Shown: positions 21,837 to 35,100, counted from the first letter of the stretch. The stretch is 64,000 bases of DNA from Cytidiella melzeri (GCA_022592445.1 JABYQR010000034.1:124001-188000); one strand, 5' to 3'. The notes: generated by a model from the sequence alone, not told the origin. Program-made: numbers and translations.

Positions 21837-24102
21837 TTATGCAACTACATCTGCCGAGCTAAAGCTACTTCTTCTCCGCCTTATAGGACGAAGATTCGGT
21901 CGCTCGGATTTGGAGCCGGGCTTGACAACTGCTGAGGCATTGTTCGTCATCCAATCGGACGCGTGCGCAGCTTTCACCACTGCAGCAATCGAGACCGGGT
22001 CTTCATTTACAGATGCGGTTCCATGGCGGTTAGTCCGGCGAGTGGGAATGAGAGTTGGGAGACGAGAAGGCATCGGTGAAGGTGATTGGCGAGGTCTTTG
22101 GGATGACGCCGCGGTAGAGCGTGCTGTGATTTCGTTCGCGAGGCGGGGAATCTTATTGGGCAACGGTCCATTGGGTTTCGCCACCTTTGACGCAGCGGTT
22201 GGTGCAGGATTCGATAGCGCAGGATCGTTGTTCTTCCCTGCGGCTGTCGTAGACCTCAAAACTCGAACTGGCCGTTCACTCGCGGTAGTTCTTGAGCTTA
22301 TTGCCCTGGTAGAGGCAGGTTTGGGCTTCATTCTCCGAACAGGTGGTGCGACAGCCAACGCCGGCAGGACGTCGTCCTTCTCTTGCTCCTCGTCTGAGTC
22401 TTCTATAGCGAGGGAGCTGCGCTTCGCTGCTGGCGTTTTTCGCGGTTGTCCAGGTGGCTCGATCTCCCTTGCCTGAGCAGCTGCAGCAGCCACGTGGCGA
22501 CTAGGTGTCACAGGCGGCACAGCCATCGGCGGCGGAGTCGAAGGAACAGCGATGGAAGTGGTCGTACTCAGTTGAGCTACCATATCTTCCTCCTCTTCGT
22601 TGTCTGCTGGTGGTGTTGCCGGTGTGACGAATGTCTGGCGCACCACTACAGTCGTAGATGCGGTCAATCTGGCCTCCTCCCGCCGCTGTCGCTTGATTTC
22701 ATCGACAGCCGCCCATTTGGCCCATTCTAGTTGCTTGACGTACATGTACTGTTGCTGTGGGCCGACCACGCTCCCGGGACGAACGATGCGCATAAAAGCA
22801 ATCGCTTCGCTGGCTGTGAAACCGTACTTCCATATCAGATATGCGCCAATCAGGGTTCCAGTGCGCCCGAGGCCCGCTTTGCACTGAAAATGTGTTGACA
22901 ATATTGAGGTGGCGCAAGTACAGACAGTGCAATTCACTCACATGAACTGCTACAACACCTTTGGCTTCGACGACCTGGTCCGCCATGTCGATGAACTGCC
23001 TCACTATTTCATCCGTTGGGTTGCTGCCATCGTCAAAATACATCTCAACGTGGTTGATGCCCTGGTCCAGAAAAACCTGGCGATCGTAGAGTTGATTGTT
23101 CAGCCGTACCACGAGCTTCACGTTCTTCTTTTCGAAATATTCCAAGCAATTCTGGAAAGGCATGGACAGTTTCCGCTGTAATGCAAGGTCGCCCTTCGCA
23201 GGCGACGATGGACCACCTAGCTGGGACTCTTGCATACGTCTCTCCTTCTCTCGCTTGATCCATATGGGGTCCACGGGAGACGCGAACGCAATGAAATTAG
23301 GTGTGATCCAGTTCCAGTCGCCATTCTCCACCTTCTCATAGAACTCGTAGTCGTCAACGTCGAACTGATTCATGTCGCACAAGCCATTCTGTATAGCTTT
23401 ATACATGCCCCACAGACAATCTTGAATGTTGAGATTGAAATCTGAGCGACCCCGACCAGCATCGCGAAATGGCATGAATTCCAGCTCCGCTATAGGATGA
23501 AAGGCTTCCCAAGGCGGTCTGTGCTGGACAATCAACTGCAGACATTATGAGAACTCTTTGGCGTCAATGCGGGAATGAACAGGCCACATACCACGTAGAG
23601 TGCCATAAGAAGGGCGGCGTTAGCTTTCCGCCGTGGGTCGTTCGAGGTAAACAGAACAAGGCTATATCCGGCTAAATCCCGATCCTTGATGATCCCTGGG
23701 TGAGCTTTCGTTTTGCTGCAAGGATGTCAAGAACACGTACCTGAAGCAGCTCGTGGATCAGGATGCACGCCTTGTACACCATTGCCAGGTTCAAAGGGCC
23801 CCAGTCCTGAAAGAAGGACATATAAAGGAGTTGATCGTCTATCGTGAAGTAGTAGTACTTTGCGTCGTCGTCCGGAGTCATAGATGTGCCAACTTGTGGC
23901 TGTCCACGTATTCGAGGCTTGTTCTGGGGTTCATTCGAGACGCGATTGAGAATATCAGGACGTGGCGGGGGATGGGGATAGGATGTAAAGTACAGCCTGC
24001 GTGGCGAGATGGATGTCAGTGAGTATTCTGCGCAAGAGCATGAGAACTAAGGTGCGCGTGCCTTCCGCCGAAATGGCTCAGAGGTTCGCAGAGCGATACC
24101 AT
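21837..24102 (-). CDS. CDC14: Dual-specificity phosphatase Cdc14
   Basis: Five exons: 24062-24102, 23741-23996, 23592-23684, 22942-23535, 21837-22883; 676 residues. The N-terminal domain shows CEPLSHFGGRLYFTSYP, FTIDDQLLYMSFFQDWGPLN, LVLFTSNDPRRKANAALLMA and IQDCLWGMYKA. The catalytic loop HCKAGLGRTG (near residues 328-337) spans the last intron, followed by GAYLIWKYGFTASEAIAFMR and IVRPGSVVGPQQQYM, all Cdc14 hallmarks. A long basic/Pro-rich tail of about 250 residues follows and may carry localisation and phosphorylation sites. Cdc14 reverses CDK phosphorylation at mitotic exit, cytokinesis and in DNA repair. The first intron (23997-24061) must use a GC donor to keep the frame into GGRLYF; the start exon is therefore a little less certain than the rest. 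Confidence 0.93.
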
Positions 24103-25155
24103 GGTTATATCTGAGCGAGGGAGTGTGGTCCCGCGAGATGTGTGAAGAAACGGAGGCGGTACTGTCAGGATGGATGTCGCGAACTTGGAGAGGACGAGAA
24201 GCCAAACCTGCCAGGTTGGGTGCTGCTGCCGCGTGGTCTCGTGACGCGACACGCGGTGTTGTTAAGCGCGTGCATGACCGTGTCACCCTCATGTTTTCCT
24301 CATGCAAGTCGACCACCTCTCATAGCAGTAAACTGTGTGTACTTCTGGGGATAATTTGCTCGTCTCGACAGTCATTTTCAGCACTATGAGGAGCCTGACC
24401 TGACTTGACAATGCGAGCTGCGAGCCATGACTGCTTTTCCGAATTCCCATGTACCTGAGGAATTCCACAGAAGGGTTCTGTAAATAAACAATATTGATGG
24501 ATCAGTTAGACGTGCAATATTGCAAAACGGTGCTTGGAGTTGACAGATTTAAGTACGGGACTGCAAAGTGGGTATTACCGGTTCGACATGGCGTTCTCAT
24601 GGCACGTTACGGTGTGCTGGATTCAGATGGGTACATAACAGACTACTGTGGGCAGCAGGATGCGTGTGTCTTGTGAGGGATATCGATACTATTAATTGTC
24701 CCTACCATCCGGCATTTCCTGTAGTAGCCTCAGGTAATGAGGACGGTATCAAATGTCGGATGTCTCGATGTGGCTTGCCCGGCCCCCTGTTATGTTCCCC
24801 TGACGAGTTACTCCGAGTACGAGGGCATTCACCCGCCAACCACGACGTCGACAAAGCCGGCCACCAACCTCTACGAGCATCCAACCAGCTCTAACTCGTC
24901 GACTGTGGTTTTCTTTAGAATTAATCTGCAAGAGCGTATAGTAAGGCGTCTAGTTCGGTGACCGGGGCGTGTCGCGTCGCGGCGCGTTTGCTTGTCACGC
25001 GTCTACGTGACTGTGAACTTCACCCTGTCTTCGCACCAGCACGACCGGCCGTCGTCCTCAGGCCCCCGACGGAAACACCTGGAAAACGGCAGGAGGGTAA
25101 AATCACCTACAAGTTATCTCGAAGCTTGTCACGACGTACGACTTGACATTTCACC
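24103..25155. promoter_or_regulatory. Divergent upstream region of CDC14 and MBP1
   Basis: About 1.05 kb between two start codons pointing away from each other. An ACGCGT box (24997-25002), the binding core of MBF, lies 154 bp upstream of the MBP1 start, inside a CG-dense stretch (24963-25006). This would allow Mbp1 to act on its own promoter. No coding exon is supported. Confidence 0.45.
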
Positions 25156-27607
25156 ATGCCTGACGGCCAAATCTTCAAGGTGAGATTAGTTGCGATGCCT
25201 CACTCCTACACTCTATCAACTTAAACCCAATGCCCCCTCAGGCCACGTACAGTGGAATACCTGTTTACGAAATGTCTGTTCTCTATCCTACCAGCCTTTC
25301 CTTATCTCACAAAATGCCATCGTCTTCACAGGATGTGCAAGGGGGTTGCCATAATGAGGAGGCGTTCTGACTCTTGGTTGAACGCGACTCAGATCTTGAA
25401 AGTCGCTGGTTTTGACAAGCCACAAAGAACCCGTATATTAGAGCGCGAAGTACAGAAGGGGGAACACGAGAAGGTACAGGGAGGCTATGGAAAGTACCAA
25501 GGTATGTCCAAGCGCTGGAACTGTTTGAAAGGCCCCTTGCCTTACCAGCATTCGCACAGGAACCTGGATCCCTTTGAGTAGAGGCATGCAACTCTGTCAG
25601 CAATACCACTGCGAACATCTTCTTCGACCTATCATCGACTTCCATCCAGATGCGAGCGACGTCAGCCCTCCCCTGGCACCAAAGCATTTGGTTGCTGCAC
25701 CTTCTATCACGAAGATTGGTGCTTCTCGCAAGGCAGAAAGTGGGACTCCCACAATGAGTACGCGCTCAGCGAAGAAAGTAGTATCTGACGTTGGTGATCA
25801 CTCAGACGTGGAAACCCTTTCTGCAAAGGGGTCCGCAGACGGCACCATGACCCCATCTCCTTCAGAGGTTTCGTCAAGCTCGCGTACTCCTTCGCCTATT
25901 CGGAGTAGCTCGTCTCCCCGACTTCGCATGTCCGCGCTGGAAGACCCGTATCGGCCTTCATCACCGCTGAACAATCGTAAACGGAAGCATCGACACGATG
26001 ACTTGGACGTGGACGCTGATGGCATGTCGGACAGGCTGAATGGGCGCCTTGAGGATATCAGCTATGGCGACCAAATTCTAGAATACTTCATCTCGGACAC
26101 GCCTCAAATACCACAAGTGCTGATCAGTCCTCCCGCCGATTTTGATCCCAACCAGGCTATTGACGATGATGGGCACACCGCACTGCATTGGGCGAGCGCC
26201 ATGGGCCGTATACGGGTGGTCAAGTTACTGTTGACTGCCGGAGCCGACATCTTCAAGGTCAACAAAGCGGGCCAAACTGCGCTGATGCGGAGTGTTATGT
26301 TTGCGAACAATTACGACGTCCGCAAATTTCCTGAGCTCTACGAACTTCTGCATCGGTCCACCTTGAACATCGACAACAGCAATCGAACCGTCTTTCACCA
26401 CATAGTCGACGTTGCCATGTCTAAGCAAAAGTCCCACGCGGCCCGGTACTACATGGAGACCGTCCTCACACGCTTAAGTGACTACCCTCGTGAGCTAGCA
26501 GACATCGTGAACTTTCAAGACGAGGATGGCGAGACTGCTCTTACACTGGCCGCTCGATGTCGCAGTAAACGACTGGTCAAGATCTTGATTGATCACGGGG
26601 CGAATCCCAAGATTGCAAACAAAGACGGTAAGAGTACAGAAGACTATATCCTCGAGGACGAGCGATTCCGCTCATCCCCCATAATACAATCACGGACTAT
26701 GGCGATGTCGTTTCGGAATGCCCAGGCTACCAACCCTCCTGCCGCGCCGTCGGCCGCGCCCTATGCATTTCCTCCCACCACTAGTGATATACCTGCTTTA
26801 CACTATTCTGCAACGGGGCAGAAGGCCGCTACACGTTGTGTCAATAGCATAGCGGCGTTGCTGGACAGTCTGGCCACGTCGTACGACCAAGAGTTGAAGG
26901 ACAAGGAACGCGACATGGCCCAGGCCTCTGCACTCTTTACGAACATACAAGCCGAGATTCTGGAAAGCCGACGCACTGTTAACTCTCTTAGAAGCCAGTG
27001 TCAGGGTCTAGAGGAGGCGAAGCGTAGGCAAATTGAGCTGGAGAACGACTTGCGCGTCAAGCTCGGGAAGCTGCATCGGCTTGGGTGGGAAAAGTGGCTC
27101 AAGGATGAAGAGGAACGGGAAAGGGCGATTAGGGACGCTTCAGGTGGTCAATTACCTTCTTCGTCGCTGGAGAACGGCATACACCGAGCGGCCAATGGGG
27201 AGGACATAACGGACTTGATCGATTTACACGCGAACATCCCCACTGACCCTACCGCTATTCGTCAACAGTGCGACGAGCTGCGCTCTGAGGTTGCAGCGCA
27301 TAAGAAGCGGAGGCTTGACGACTTTGCCGGGCTCGTCAAAGCGCAGGCCGAAGCTGGTACTGGAGGAAGGATGTCCGAATACCGTCGGCTGATCGGCGCA
27401 GGCTGCGGAGGAGTGTCCCCAGGGGAAGTCGATAATGTTGTGACGATGCTACTTGAGGTATGTCAAGACTCAGAGACGTAGGTATGGCTTCGCTGGATGT
27501 TCATAATTGACGAAACGCTATAGACACTTGAGTCGGAGGATTCGAGCGCGCTCGCAGCTTGGAGTGGCGTCCCAGTTAACAAGCCTTCTACTTTGTCTAG
27601 TGTATAA
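25156..27607 (+). CDS. MBP1: APSES/KilA-N and ankyrin-repeat transcription factor of MBF (Mbp1/Swi4 type)
   Basis: Five exons: 25156-25179, 25242-25273, 25332-25501, 25560-27457, 27524-27607; 735 residues. The N-terminal APSES DNA-binding domain is complete after splicing: [80 protein letters not shown] Ser/Pro-rich linker leads to ankyrin repeats ([60 protein letters not shown]) and a C-terminal coiled coil where Swi6 partners usually bind. It drives G1/S genes through ACGCGT boxes. The last exon encodes only 27 residues. Intact, with all expected parts. Confidence 0.95.
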
Positions 27608-27877
27608 GGCCTTTCACACCTGTTTTTTTGAACAATGTGACATCTGTATTTTATGTAATGTATTCGTAGCTTTTATTTGTTGTATCTCCATGACCTTCTT
27701 ACAAGCCTGGAATGGATGGCTCAAATCATTGGCTGCAATATGGTGCTGACATAAGCGACGTTATTGCTCTCAGAGGACGCATTGGCGCCAAAGTTTCGCC
27801 TCCTACTTATTCCTCAAGTTCAGTGTTCCAGTCGCTGCCACCTTCCACCGACTCCTGGGAATCGTCAGACTTGCGGA

Positions 27878-29160
27878 ATGTCTGGCTTTATCCGCCATAC
27901 GGCACTCCTTGGGAGCAGTTCCATCTACACTAGGAGTCTCCGGCATGCCAAAGCTGTCCTACCACGGCTATGGAGCAAACGTGTAGCTTGGGCGGACCCC
28001 CACCTAAAACATGTGAAGCCCAAGGATAGGATAAAGTGGTGGAACATTGTTCCTGGCGACCAGATACGATTGCGTGGCGACACTGAAAGTGTACTGCGCG
28101 AAGTCCAGTCTGTTAACAAACTGACGAACATGGTGTACTTGAGACGAGAAACCGAGGTGCGTTCTCTGACTCGTGCATGTCATGTTCTTCTTTGAATATC
28201 GTATGCTGTGCTCAGTTACATAAAACAAACGCGGCCACGCAGAGTCAAGGAGTGCATTACTCGAAGTGCCAGCTATTTATTGGGAAACACCAGTTTCCGC
28301 CTGAAGAGGGAAGTTCAGAACCAAAAGTCCTCCCGTACGTCTCCTTACATCTCTTTGAATCAAAGGAACCTTCTCTGACGTTGGCGAATAGCGTGTTCGC
28401 TACACGCGTCGATATGACCAACCCTCGCTGGCTGCGACAGAAAGGATATTACTTCTGGAAGCGTATAGCCGCAAACACCACCCCACGCCTTCCTGGCTCC
28501 GCTGACAAAGCCGAGGAGCGCATGGTCATTCCTTGGCCAACGCCTTCAGCAAGGCCGAAAACCAGGCGTACGTGGCGGATTATCGAGATTCTTGTACTTG
28601 CTGACGCACCGCCGCAAATAGCTTCTGCATATGACACCCCTGCGGAAGTTGTCAAAGCCATCACTTATGTACTACCAAGATTACCCTCTGCCCTTAATTT
28701 TGTTCCAAAACCGCCGACACAGCAAGCATACATCAATGCTATCCGCAAAGGCAAGAATGTCGACCCTGCCGCCCCCATGGAGGTTCATGTCACAAGAGAG
28801 CTGTCGAACCCTCATTCACGAGCAAAAAAGCAAGCTCGCTGGAAAGCAGCGCAAACGCACCGACGTGAGCTGTTGGAGGAGATAGTGAAGGCTGAGGTCC
28901 AGAACCTTGATGGTCGAACACGCAAGGTGGCGAAACAGGAGGCGATCTTCAAGTGGAAGGTTAGGTTGGAGGAGGAGCGCAAAGCTGAGATGCACAGGAG
29001 GAGAGTCCTTCGTGGAGAGGTTGCTAGATTCGAGAGACAGAAGGTGATGAAGGTTCGCAAGGCGGCGAGGTTGGAGAAGAAGCTGTCCGGGTTGGAACTC
29101 AGGCCCACCGCCAACCAAGTCATTCCTGCAGCTCCGTCACAGTCTGCTATCACTGCATGA
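27878..29160 (+). CDS. MRPL40: Mitochondrial large-subunit ribosomal protein uL24m (KOW domain)
   Basis: Two exons, 27878-28156 and 28243-29160; 398 residues. The N terminus (MSGFIRHTALLGSSSIYTRS, then many Arg/Lys) is a mitochondrial targeting peptide. The KOW segment follows: IVPGDQIRLRGDTESVLREV and KLTNMVYLRRETE, with the first intron cutting just after it, then the HYSKCQLFIG strand. The C-terminal half is helical and rich in Arg/Lys/Glu, longer than bacterial uL24 as usual in fungal mitoribosomes. The start was chosen because the frame upstream lacks a presequence-like start. The gene lies 270 bp downstream of MBP1 on the same strand. Family is clear; the yeast-style name is by similarity. 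Confidence 0.85.
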
Positions 29161-31668
29161 ACATATTTTTTCTCGTCGATTCGTTCCACTGCACTCCTTT
29201 ACTAATTGTCGCTGCTGTCGTGATTGTCTGATAATATCTGGATTGGCCAAAAAGTTCGTACACATCTCATTTGCGGTTGTCTTACCTCTGGTGTCGGAGG
29301 ATAAATCCGTACTGGCGACTCGGCGTAGTTAACGCTACTGCGCTTTTCGCTGGTCCAACTATCTAAGCCATTCCACTGTTGGGTAATGCGTTACAGTCCG
29401 ACGCCGAACGTCATGCTCTAAGTCTGCAGGTGTGTGCACACCGACAAATTGCCATACGTTTCACCCACAGCTCGCGCATTCTCGAGACAACAACAGAACG
29501 TTGCAAGTAAATACGTATAACTGCTTGTCTAGCGCACCTCGTATGCTGATGTGCAAATGCGTAGGTTTGTCCCGCGTACATCGATGCCAACTTTTCTCTG
29601 CTGTCTACAACTTCCAAGCTATTTCAAGGCATCAGTCAGAGCGGATAACAAGGGTATTGAAACGAAGTCATTAGGATGGACGAGCAAAAGAGTTTCTCCA
29701 CGCCGCTGCCCGAGACTGCAAGGAGGAAGAGCCGAATGCACATCCCGTGGCTTCGTGTATAGCCATCCCGTGCAAGGTGAGAGACTTGAGGGTTGGGGTC
29801 ATGAGTAAAGTCGGCATGGCGTCCGAGCAATCTGTGAGTATATGAGCGGAGGAGTCACAGTTGTTGATCTTATGAGAATGGACTCACATATGAAATAAGC
29901 GTAAACGGTTATGTGAGATAAATTGCTACAAATCACGCCTGGGATGAATAGAGACTGCCACGTGAATATTGAGTCATTCGCTTGAAGTGTATGCTCTCGT
30001 TGCAAAGTAGTGATGGTAGAATGCTGGAACATATTCTTTCGATGCGCAAAGCACGCGGTTCTGGCTGGCTAAACCTTGTTAAAGTCGTGCTGCGAAAGAA
30101 AGCTGGAGACATTGTAGAACAACCCATGCATATCGGGATATTGCAGGTTTGTGAAAGCATTGATAAGGACCAGGAGGTGTAAAGGGGTATCAAACTCCAC
30201 CGAAGTCAGCGTCAGTTGAGTGACAATTTGAGCCACGCAGCAGTCCTGGGAGGGGAATATCGGAGGAGGGTGCGAGGCTACATACTGCGAGCCGATACAG
30301 AGGTGCTGAAGCTTAGGCGAATGTGCCAACATCGCCGCTTGCTAGTTTCTATCCACAATATCACGGTTGGGAGAACAAGCTACTGGCGAGCAATGTATGT
30401 CTTGGACTACAGAGACCTCCAGCGGAGAGTTGGCGAGTTCTCGGAGAAAGTGGCGGTGGCTGAGACAGCACGCGAGGACATTTCCAAGATTCTCGACGGA
30501 GCCAACGATGTGGTCGAGCATCTCCTGTGGAAGTACAGGATCCGATTGCCCTGGAAAACATAACTCGTACGCTTTGCTCAACGCCCTCCAGTCGCGGATT
30601 GGCAGTGGATCTTGGCTGGATATGCAAGGAAGCATGTGAGTAACTTGTCGGGCAGTCAAATGCAGCGCACACCGTGCCAAGAGTACCAGAGTCAGCACGT
30701 AAATAATCAAGTAGGGTGAATTCACATACACTAGGCCTTCCTTTAGGTAGGACCACCAATTCGTAACAGTGGGATCCATAGGTGCCTCAAGCCCCGGGGA
30801 GCGCTTCCAGCCGTCGTATACTCTCGTCACATCGGTGGATATATCTTGTCTAATTCGGGCCTCGTAGAAGACTCTCTCCAGTCAGCTCCATGCATGGCGA
30901 TTGATCAAAGCTAGGACGTGTACAGGGAAACGGAACAGCGTGAGCTTCAAGGCGAACACAAGTCGATTGACGCAGCAGCCCTGGCCTGTTGGAGAAGCGA
31001 GACTATCGGGAACTGCACTGGAGGGAGAAGTGGCTCAAATGCGTCGATGTCTCCTCAGGGCTCTGGTATCACACGGCAGGCCTTGGACCCTTGGACTTTC
31101 GGACATAAGTGTTGTGTGTTTGACCGCGGAGGCCTCCACAGGAGAGCTGCAAAGTTCTCGGAGGATGTCTTGATATGTAGCTTTTGATGTCGTAGCGTCA
31201 TCTTCTGAATCATGCCTATGTGGAGGAGCGTACGCGAGCCAAGGCAGAATGCCTGAAGAGTCTCTGGGCCTTCGACAAACTCCTTCATGAGATCGAGGAT
31301 CACCTGTGTAAAGACGGGATGCGTTGGAGGCGTACTAGCCCTTTAGCGTCTACCTGCAGCTGGTCGGTGAAGGTCGCTTTCTGAAGACACGACAGACTGA
31401 ATAAGTGCTTGAGCGAACGATATAAACGTCACATACCTTTGAAGGCAGCAGTATAAGACTGCATTATTCTTCTTTAAAAAAACCCAGTTGATAACGAGAG
31501 GCAGCTACTAAAGCTCAAGTGGTAGAGTGGTAGCTGGAACGAACTCAATTCAAGTTGGCTGTGATTGGCTCTGCGCAAGCGCCCCACATACTCCGGGCTT
31601 CGCCGGTTCCAATCAACATTACGGCTTTTTGGCTAGTGCAGTAACGAGCTCGAAACCCATCCACCACC
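29161..31668. other. 2.5-kb stretch with two weakly similar, probably decayed coiled-coil ORF blocks
   Basis: No intact gene could be assembled. On the plus strand, block 1 (about 30216-30563) encodes LRRMCQHRRLL, DYRDLQRRVGEFSEKV and ISKILDGANDVVEHLLWKY; block 2 (about 30900-31380) encodes DRGGLHRRAAKFSED and ERTRAKAECLKSLWAFDKLL followed by HEIEDHL. The two blocks look related at both base and residue level (for example gttctcggag near 30440 and 31157), suggesting an old tandem duplication. A minus-strand frame over block 1 (30342-30830) contains a possible membrane segment (SPYLIIYVLTLVLLARC) and cannot be excluded. Low confidence in any model. Confidence 0.3.
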
Positions 31669-32003
31669 ATGTCTGCCCTCCTTCGTGCATCCTTGCGACA
31701 AGTCTCTGTTCGCCGTGGCGTTGCGCCCAGGCGTATGATGTCCTCTGGGCCAGAGAAGGGCTGGGTAAGTCACCATGTTCCAAGTCGAAACGGTTGAACT
31801 GATTATTCGTACGTTCAGCACATCCCGTTCGACTATTTCAGCAGCAAGACATCATTCGCAGTAAAGTTGACCTCATTCGTGGCTCTTGGATTCTCTATCC
31901 CTTTCATTGCTTCAGTCTATCAGCTGTGAGTAGCGGTCACGCCTAATCATCCCTCTGACTCATTTATCGCTCGAATTTTAGGCGCAAGGCGGGCGGCGCG
32001 TAA
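31669..32003 (+). CDS. COX7C: Cytochrome c oxidase small subunit VIIc (yeast Cox8 type)
   Basis: Three exons: 31669-31764, 31819-31925, 31982-32003; 74 residues. A presequence (MSALLRASLRQVSVRRGVAP, then RRMMSS) precedes the mature part HIPFDYFSSKTSFAVKLTSF, VALGFSIPFIASVYQLRKAG. The pattern IPF, then K.S.A.K, one membrane helix with GFSIPF and a final basic tail is that of subunit VIIc of complex IV in the inner mitochondrial membrane. The last exon adds only seven codons and the stop. It is too small and split for ORF scanning; the call rests on the exact spliced frame and the helix motif. Confidence 0.88.
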
Positions 32004-32110
32004 AGACCATGAAATGTCTAGGGGTGTTGTAGAGAACCGGAGAGCTAAAGTAGTCATTCTGGAGACCAATCAACCTCGATAATTATGAGAACCCGAAACT
32101 CGATCTGACA

Positions 32111-35100
32111 TTAAGCATCCGCCATAGTGAGGGCATTTTCCACTGCAAGCGCATCGACCTCGTCCTCATATCCCAGCTGTGTCTTGTTTTGAGCTTTCTT
32201 GCCAGATTGGCTAGCACGGCAGTCGCATACTCTGGAAACAAATCCTGGGTTCTTTGCCAATGCATCTAAAGCAGCAGACGCAGCCTTTCTGGTGGCCATG
32301 TTCGACGCTCTATCCGTTCCACTAGCCAGCACATTCTCGTGAACTATCACTGTGCGGACATCAGTGCACCGTCAAAATTTTGGCCCAGTGTGAGGTACTG
32401 ACCGTGACAATGAATGGTTTGTCCGTCTACTTCTTTTCGGATACTATGCGCATGACAATGTTCTGCTTGGAACAGTTGATATAGCGTTGTAGTGGGATGG
32501 GGTGAAAGCGTTTGCAGCCTGACATGCCGAACGTAGAAAGGCTTGAACACCTTATCGAAGACCACTTTCACTGCTTGTATATCGTACGCCTCGGTGACGA
32601 AGATAGCACCCAGAATAGCTTCCACAATATCTGACAGAATCTGGAAGTAAAGGAATTGAATTCGCTGGCCGTCTTTGATGCTTTGATATAGAGACTTCAA
32701 GACAGACCTTCGGCGGTTCTGCCTCAAGCCAAAATTGTCCAGGCAGTTGTCCTGCTACCCTCGCACGCTTGTACTCCTGATCCTTGAGCGTGTTGATTCG
32801 CTTTGCGTAGCCAGTGATGGCCCTGCCTATGTCCCCGCTGCACTGGGCGGCCTCATGTAGGCCTGTCACAACACACAACGCTGCGAGAGTCTGATTTGAC
32901 ACCATAGCACTCTATGAAACAAACCTCATAAGCTCGTTATCATATAAAAGATCGCGATACGCAGTACCTTGAGTAGAGTCAGGGTTCCAGGTGATGAACG
33001 TGGGTATTTCTCGTAGATGTAAGAAACGGTGACTGAAGAGAACTGTGAGGGTGGAGTGAATATGAGGACATCGGCTCCAGCTCACGTATATCAAGCACAG
33101 CGTCGCCCAAGAACTCGAGCCTTTCATAGTTCGCAGAACCGCTGGCAGCAGTAGAATGCGTCTTCGGAAAGTAGTCAGACTATCACCTACAGTCTTATAC
33201 ACGAGACTCCTCACCAAGGCCTCATGCAGAAGCGAAGGCAGCTTGAAATCATATCCAATGATTTCCCCCACGGCTTGAATGATGTCGTGTGGTAGAATCC
33301 TTCCGGTGTTTGTGGTAGGGGTGGCAATGCGCGATAACTCTGACCATTCGCTGATCAGTGGGATGCGAATTCGGAGCAATTTGGTGGTCCGAAATGCGAG
33401 TTCATGTCCGCCACTTAATAGTGCTGCCCCAAGAATGGCCTCAACAACGTCTGCCACAGTCTGAGGCCGATATAAGTCAACCATCGACACGAGCTTCAGT
33501 AAGCATACCTTGTCTCCAAGCCATTGTATCGACTGCTCATTGAGCTGCTTTTTCCGTTTTCCACCCTTGCGGTGTTTCCCTTCATCATCCCCTCCTGTCA
33601 TCGCCGAACTTGATGTATCCGCGTCAAGGGGTGGAGCTGCACGGTCTTTATCTGCCTTCAAATGTATGGATGGCTGCCATACTTTCGTGATCAACGGCTT
33701 GCTCTGAATGTACGGCGGCAGTCCAAACTCCAGTGCCCCAGCGTGAAGAGCCTTGTTTGACACGATTTCTCCCCGGGCATGGTTTAACGCGCCTTCACGT
33801 TGTTTGGGCATTGTGACAAACAGGTAGGTCGAGGCAACATACTTCAGATATGCATCGCCTCAACATTTCTCTCTTAGTGAAAGAAGATCTGATATCAGGG
33901 AAAACGCGTACCTAAGAGCTCGAGTCGTTCGTAATCATACTCAACGCTAGCCACCGGAGGAGTGAGTGCCGCAAGGAGATGGTAGTCCGAGAGGGAACTA
34001 TTGAAGTATTTCGCGTTGAGTTCTTTTGCTAGCAACATCCGCTCCAGCATATGTGTTATAGAGGGCAGGAGGAGTGCGGTCCGGAACGTACTGATTCGCG
34101 TTTCAGACTTCTGCATACAACGGGCTGTCTAGGGTTCGTTCGTACCTCGCTGGGATCATGAATTTGAAGCACAGCTCCGGAATAAGATCTAGGATCTCTA
34201 AATTTTGGTAGTCATAAGCGAGGCTCAGGCCACTCACATTTAAGTAGAAATTTTGGCTGGGCTGGAGTTGTTTGACCGCAAGTCGGTGCGAGATTGTTGG
34301 CAGCACTAGGCACTTGGGAAACCTCGATCATCGGCTGTCCATGGTCTTTCAAGCCTTGAAAATCTTTGCGACGTGCTTTGCAGTATTCCAGGAAACTACT
34401 TGATTCCGCCTCTCGCTGCGGGTGTACAGATGAGTCAGTCAGAATGCGCGTTATAGTGATTGATAAACATACAACGCCAGCTTCAGGTCGACTTAACGGT
34501 GATAAGTCAGTCCTAACCTTGACTACGAAGTGCCTGTTGGTGAACTCTACAGCTCGGTCTTGAATGATACAATCATCTAACATGTCGTCGGTAATTCGCT
34601 CGTCACCGGCGGTTAGCCTTGTGGCCCATGTTTCTGCTGCCTTTGCAACATGCTTCCACGGAATATGATCCTCCACTGACGGGAGTTGCCACCAGTGACG
34701 ACCAGGACTATTCGCCTTTTCCCAAAATTTGTCCAGAGGTGCGAAGAGAAATGGGAAGGACTCTAGCGAACTCTCAAGAGGTTTATTGATGACAGCATTG
34801 CATACGCGTAGCGAGTAGCGATAAAGCAAGAACAACTTCTCTTGAGAAATCTCGAGTGGAGCCGCTCGTTGTAGGGAAACGACGGCGCTAGTCCCGGAGC
34901 AGAACACTTGAAAGTCGTGCAACTGAGGAAAAGGTGTCCGAGCGAGGATTGACATGGGAGCATGTTTTTGATCCAGAGATGTATTGAGGACGACTACTAG
35001 AGGGAAAAGTCGAGTAGGAGTTGATAGTAGGCTATTGGTGAGAAACTGCGCGACCTTTTTGTCGTATCGCCGCGTGGTGCTACTCGACTTCGAGGCCTCA

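Noticed and set aside
21910..22476. 188-codon frame antisense to the CDC14 tail
   Set aside because: It lies opposite the low-complexity basic tail of CDC14; composition explains the open frame.
23685..23740. Frameshift or 41-bp intron in CDC14 after HELLQ
   Set aside because: A normal 56-bp intron ending at ATCAAG (acceptor at 23685-23686) restores frame and gives the expected DRDLAGYSLVLF.
32912..32967. Frameshift in RNase IIIb of the Dicer-like gene
   Set aside because: Reading the preceding exon in the other frame (YIYEKYPRSSPGTLTLLK) fits the family and joins in phase to SAMVSNQTLAALC; no break is needed.
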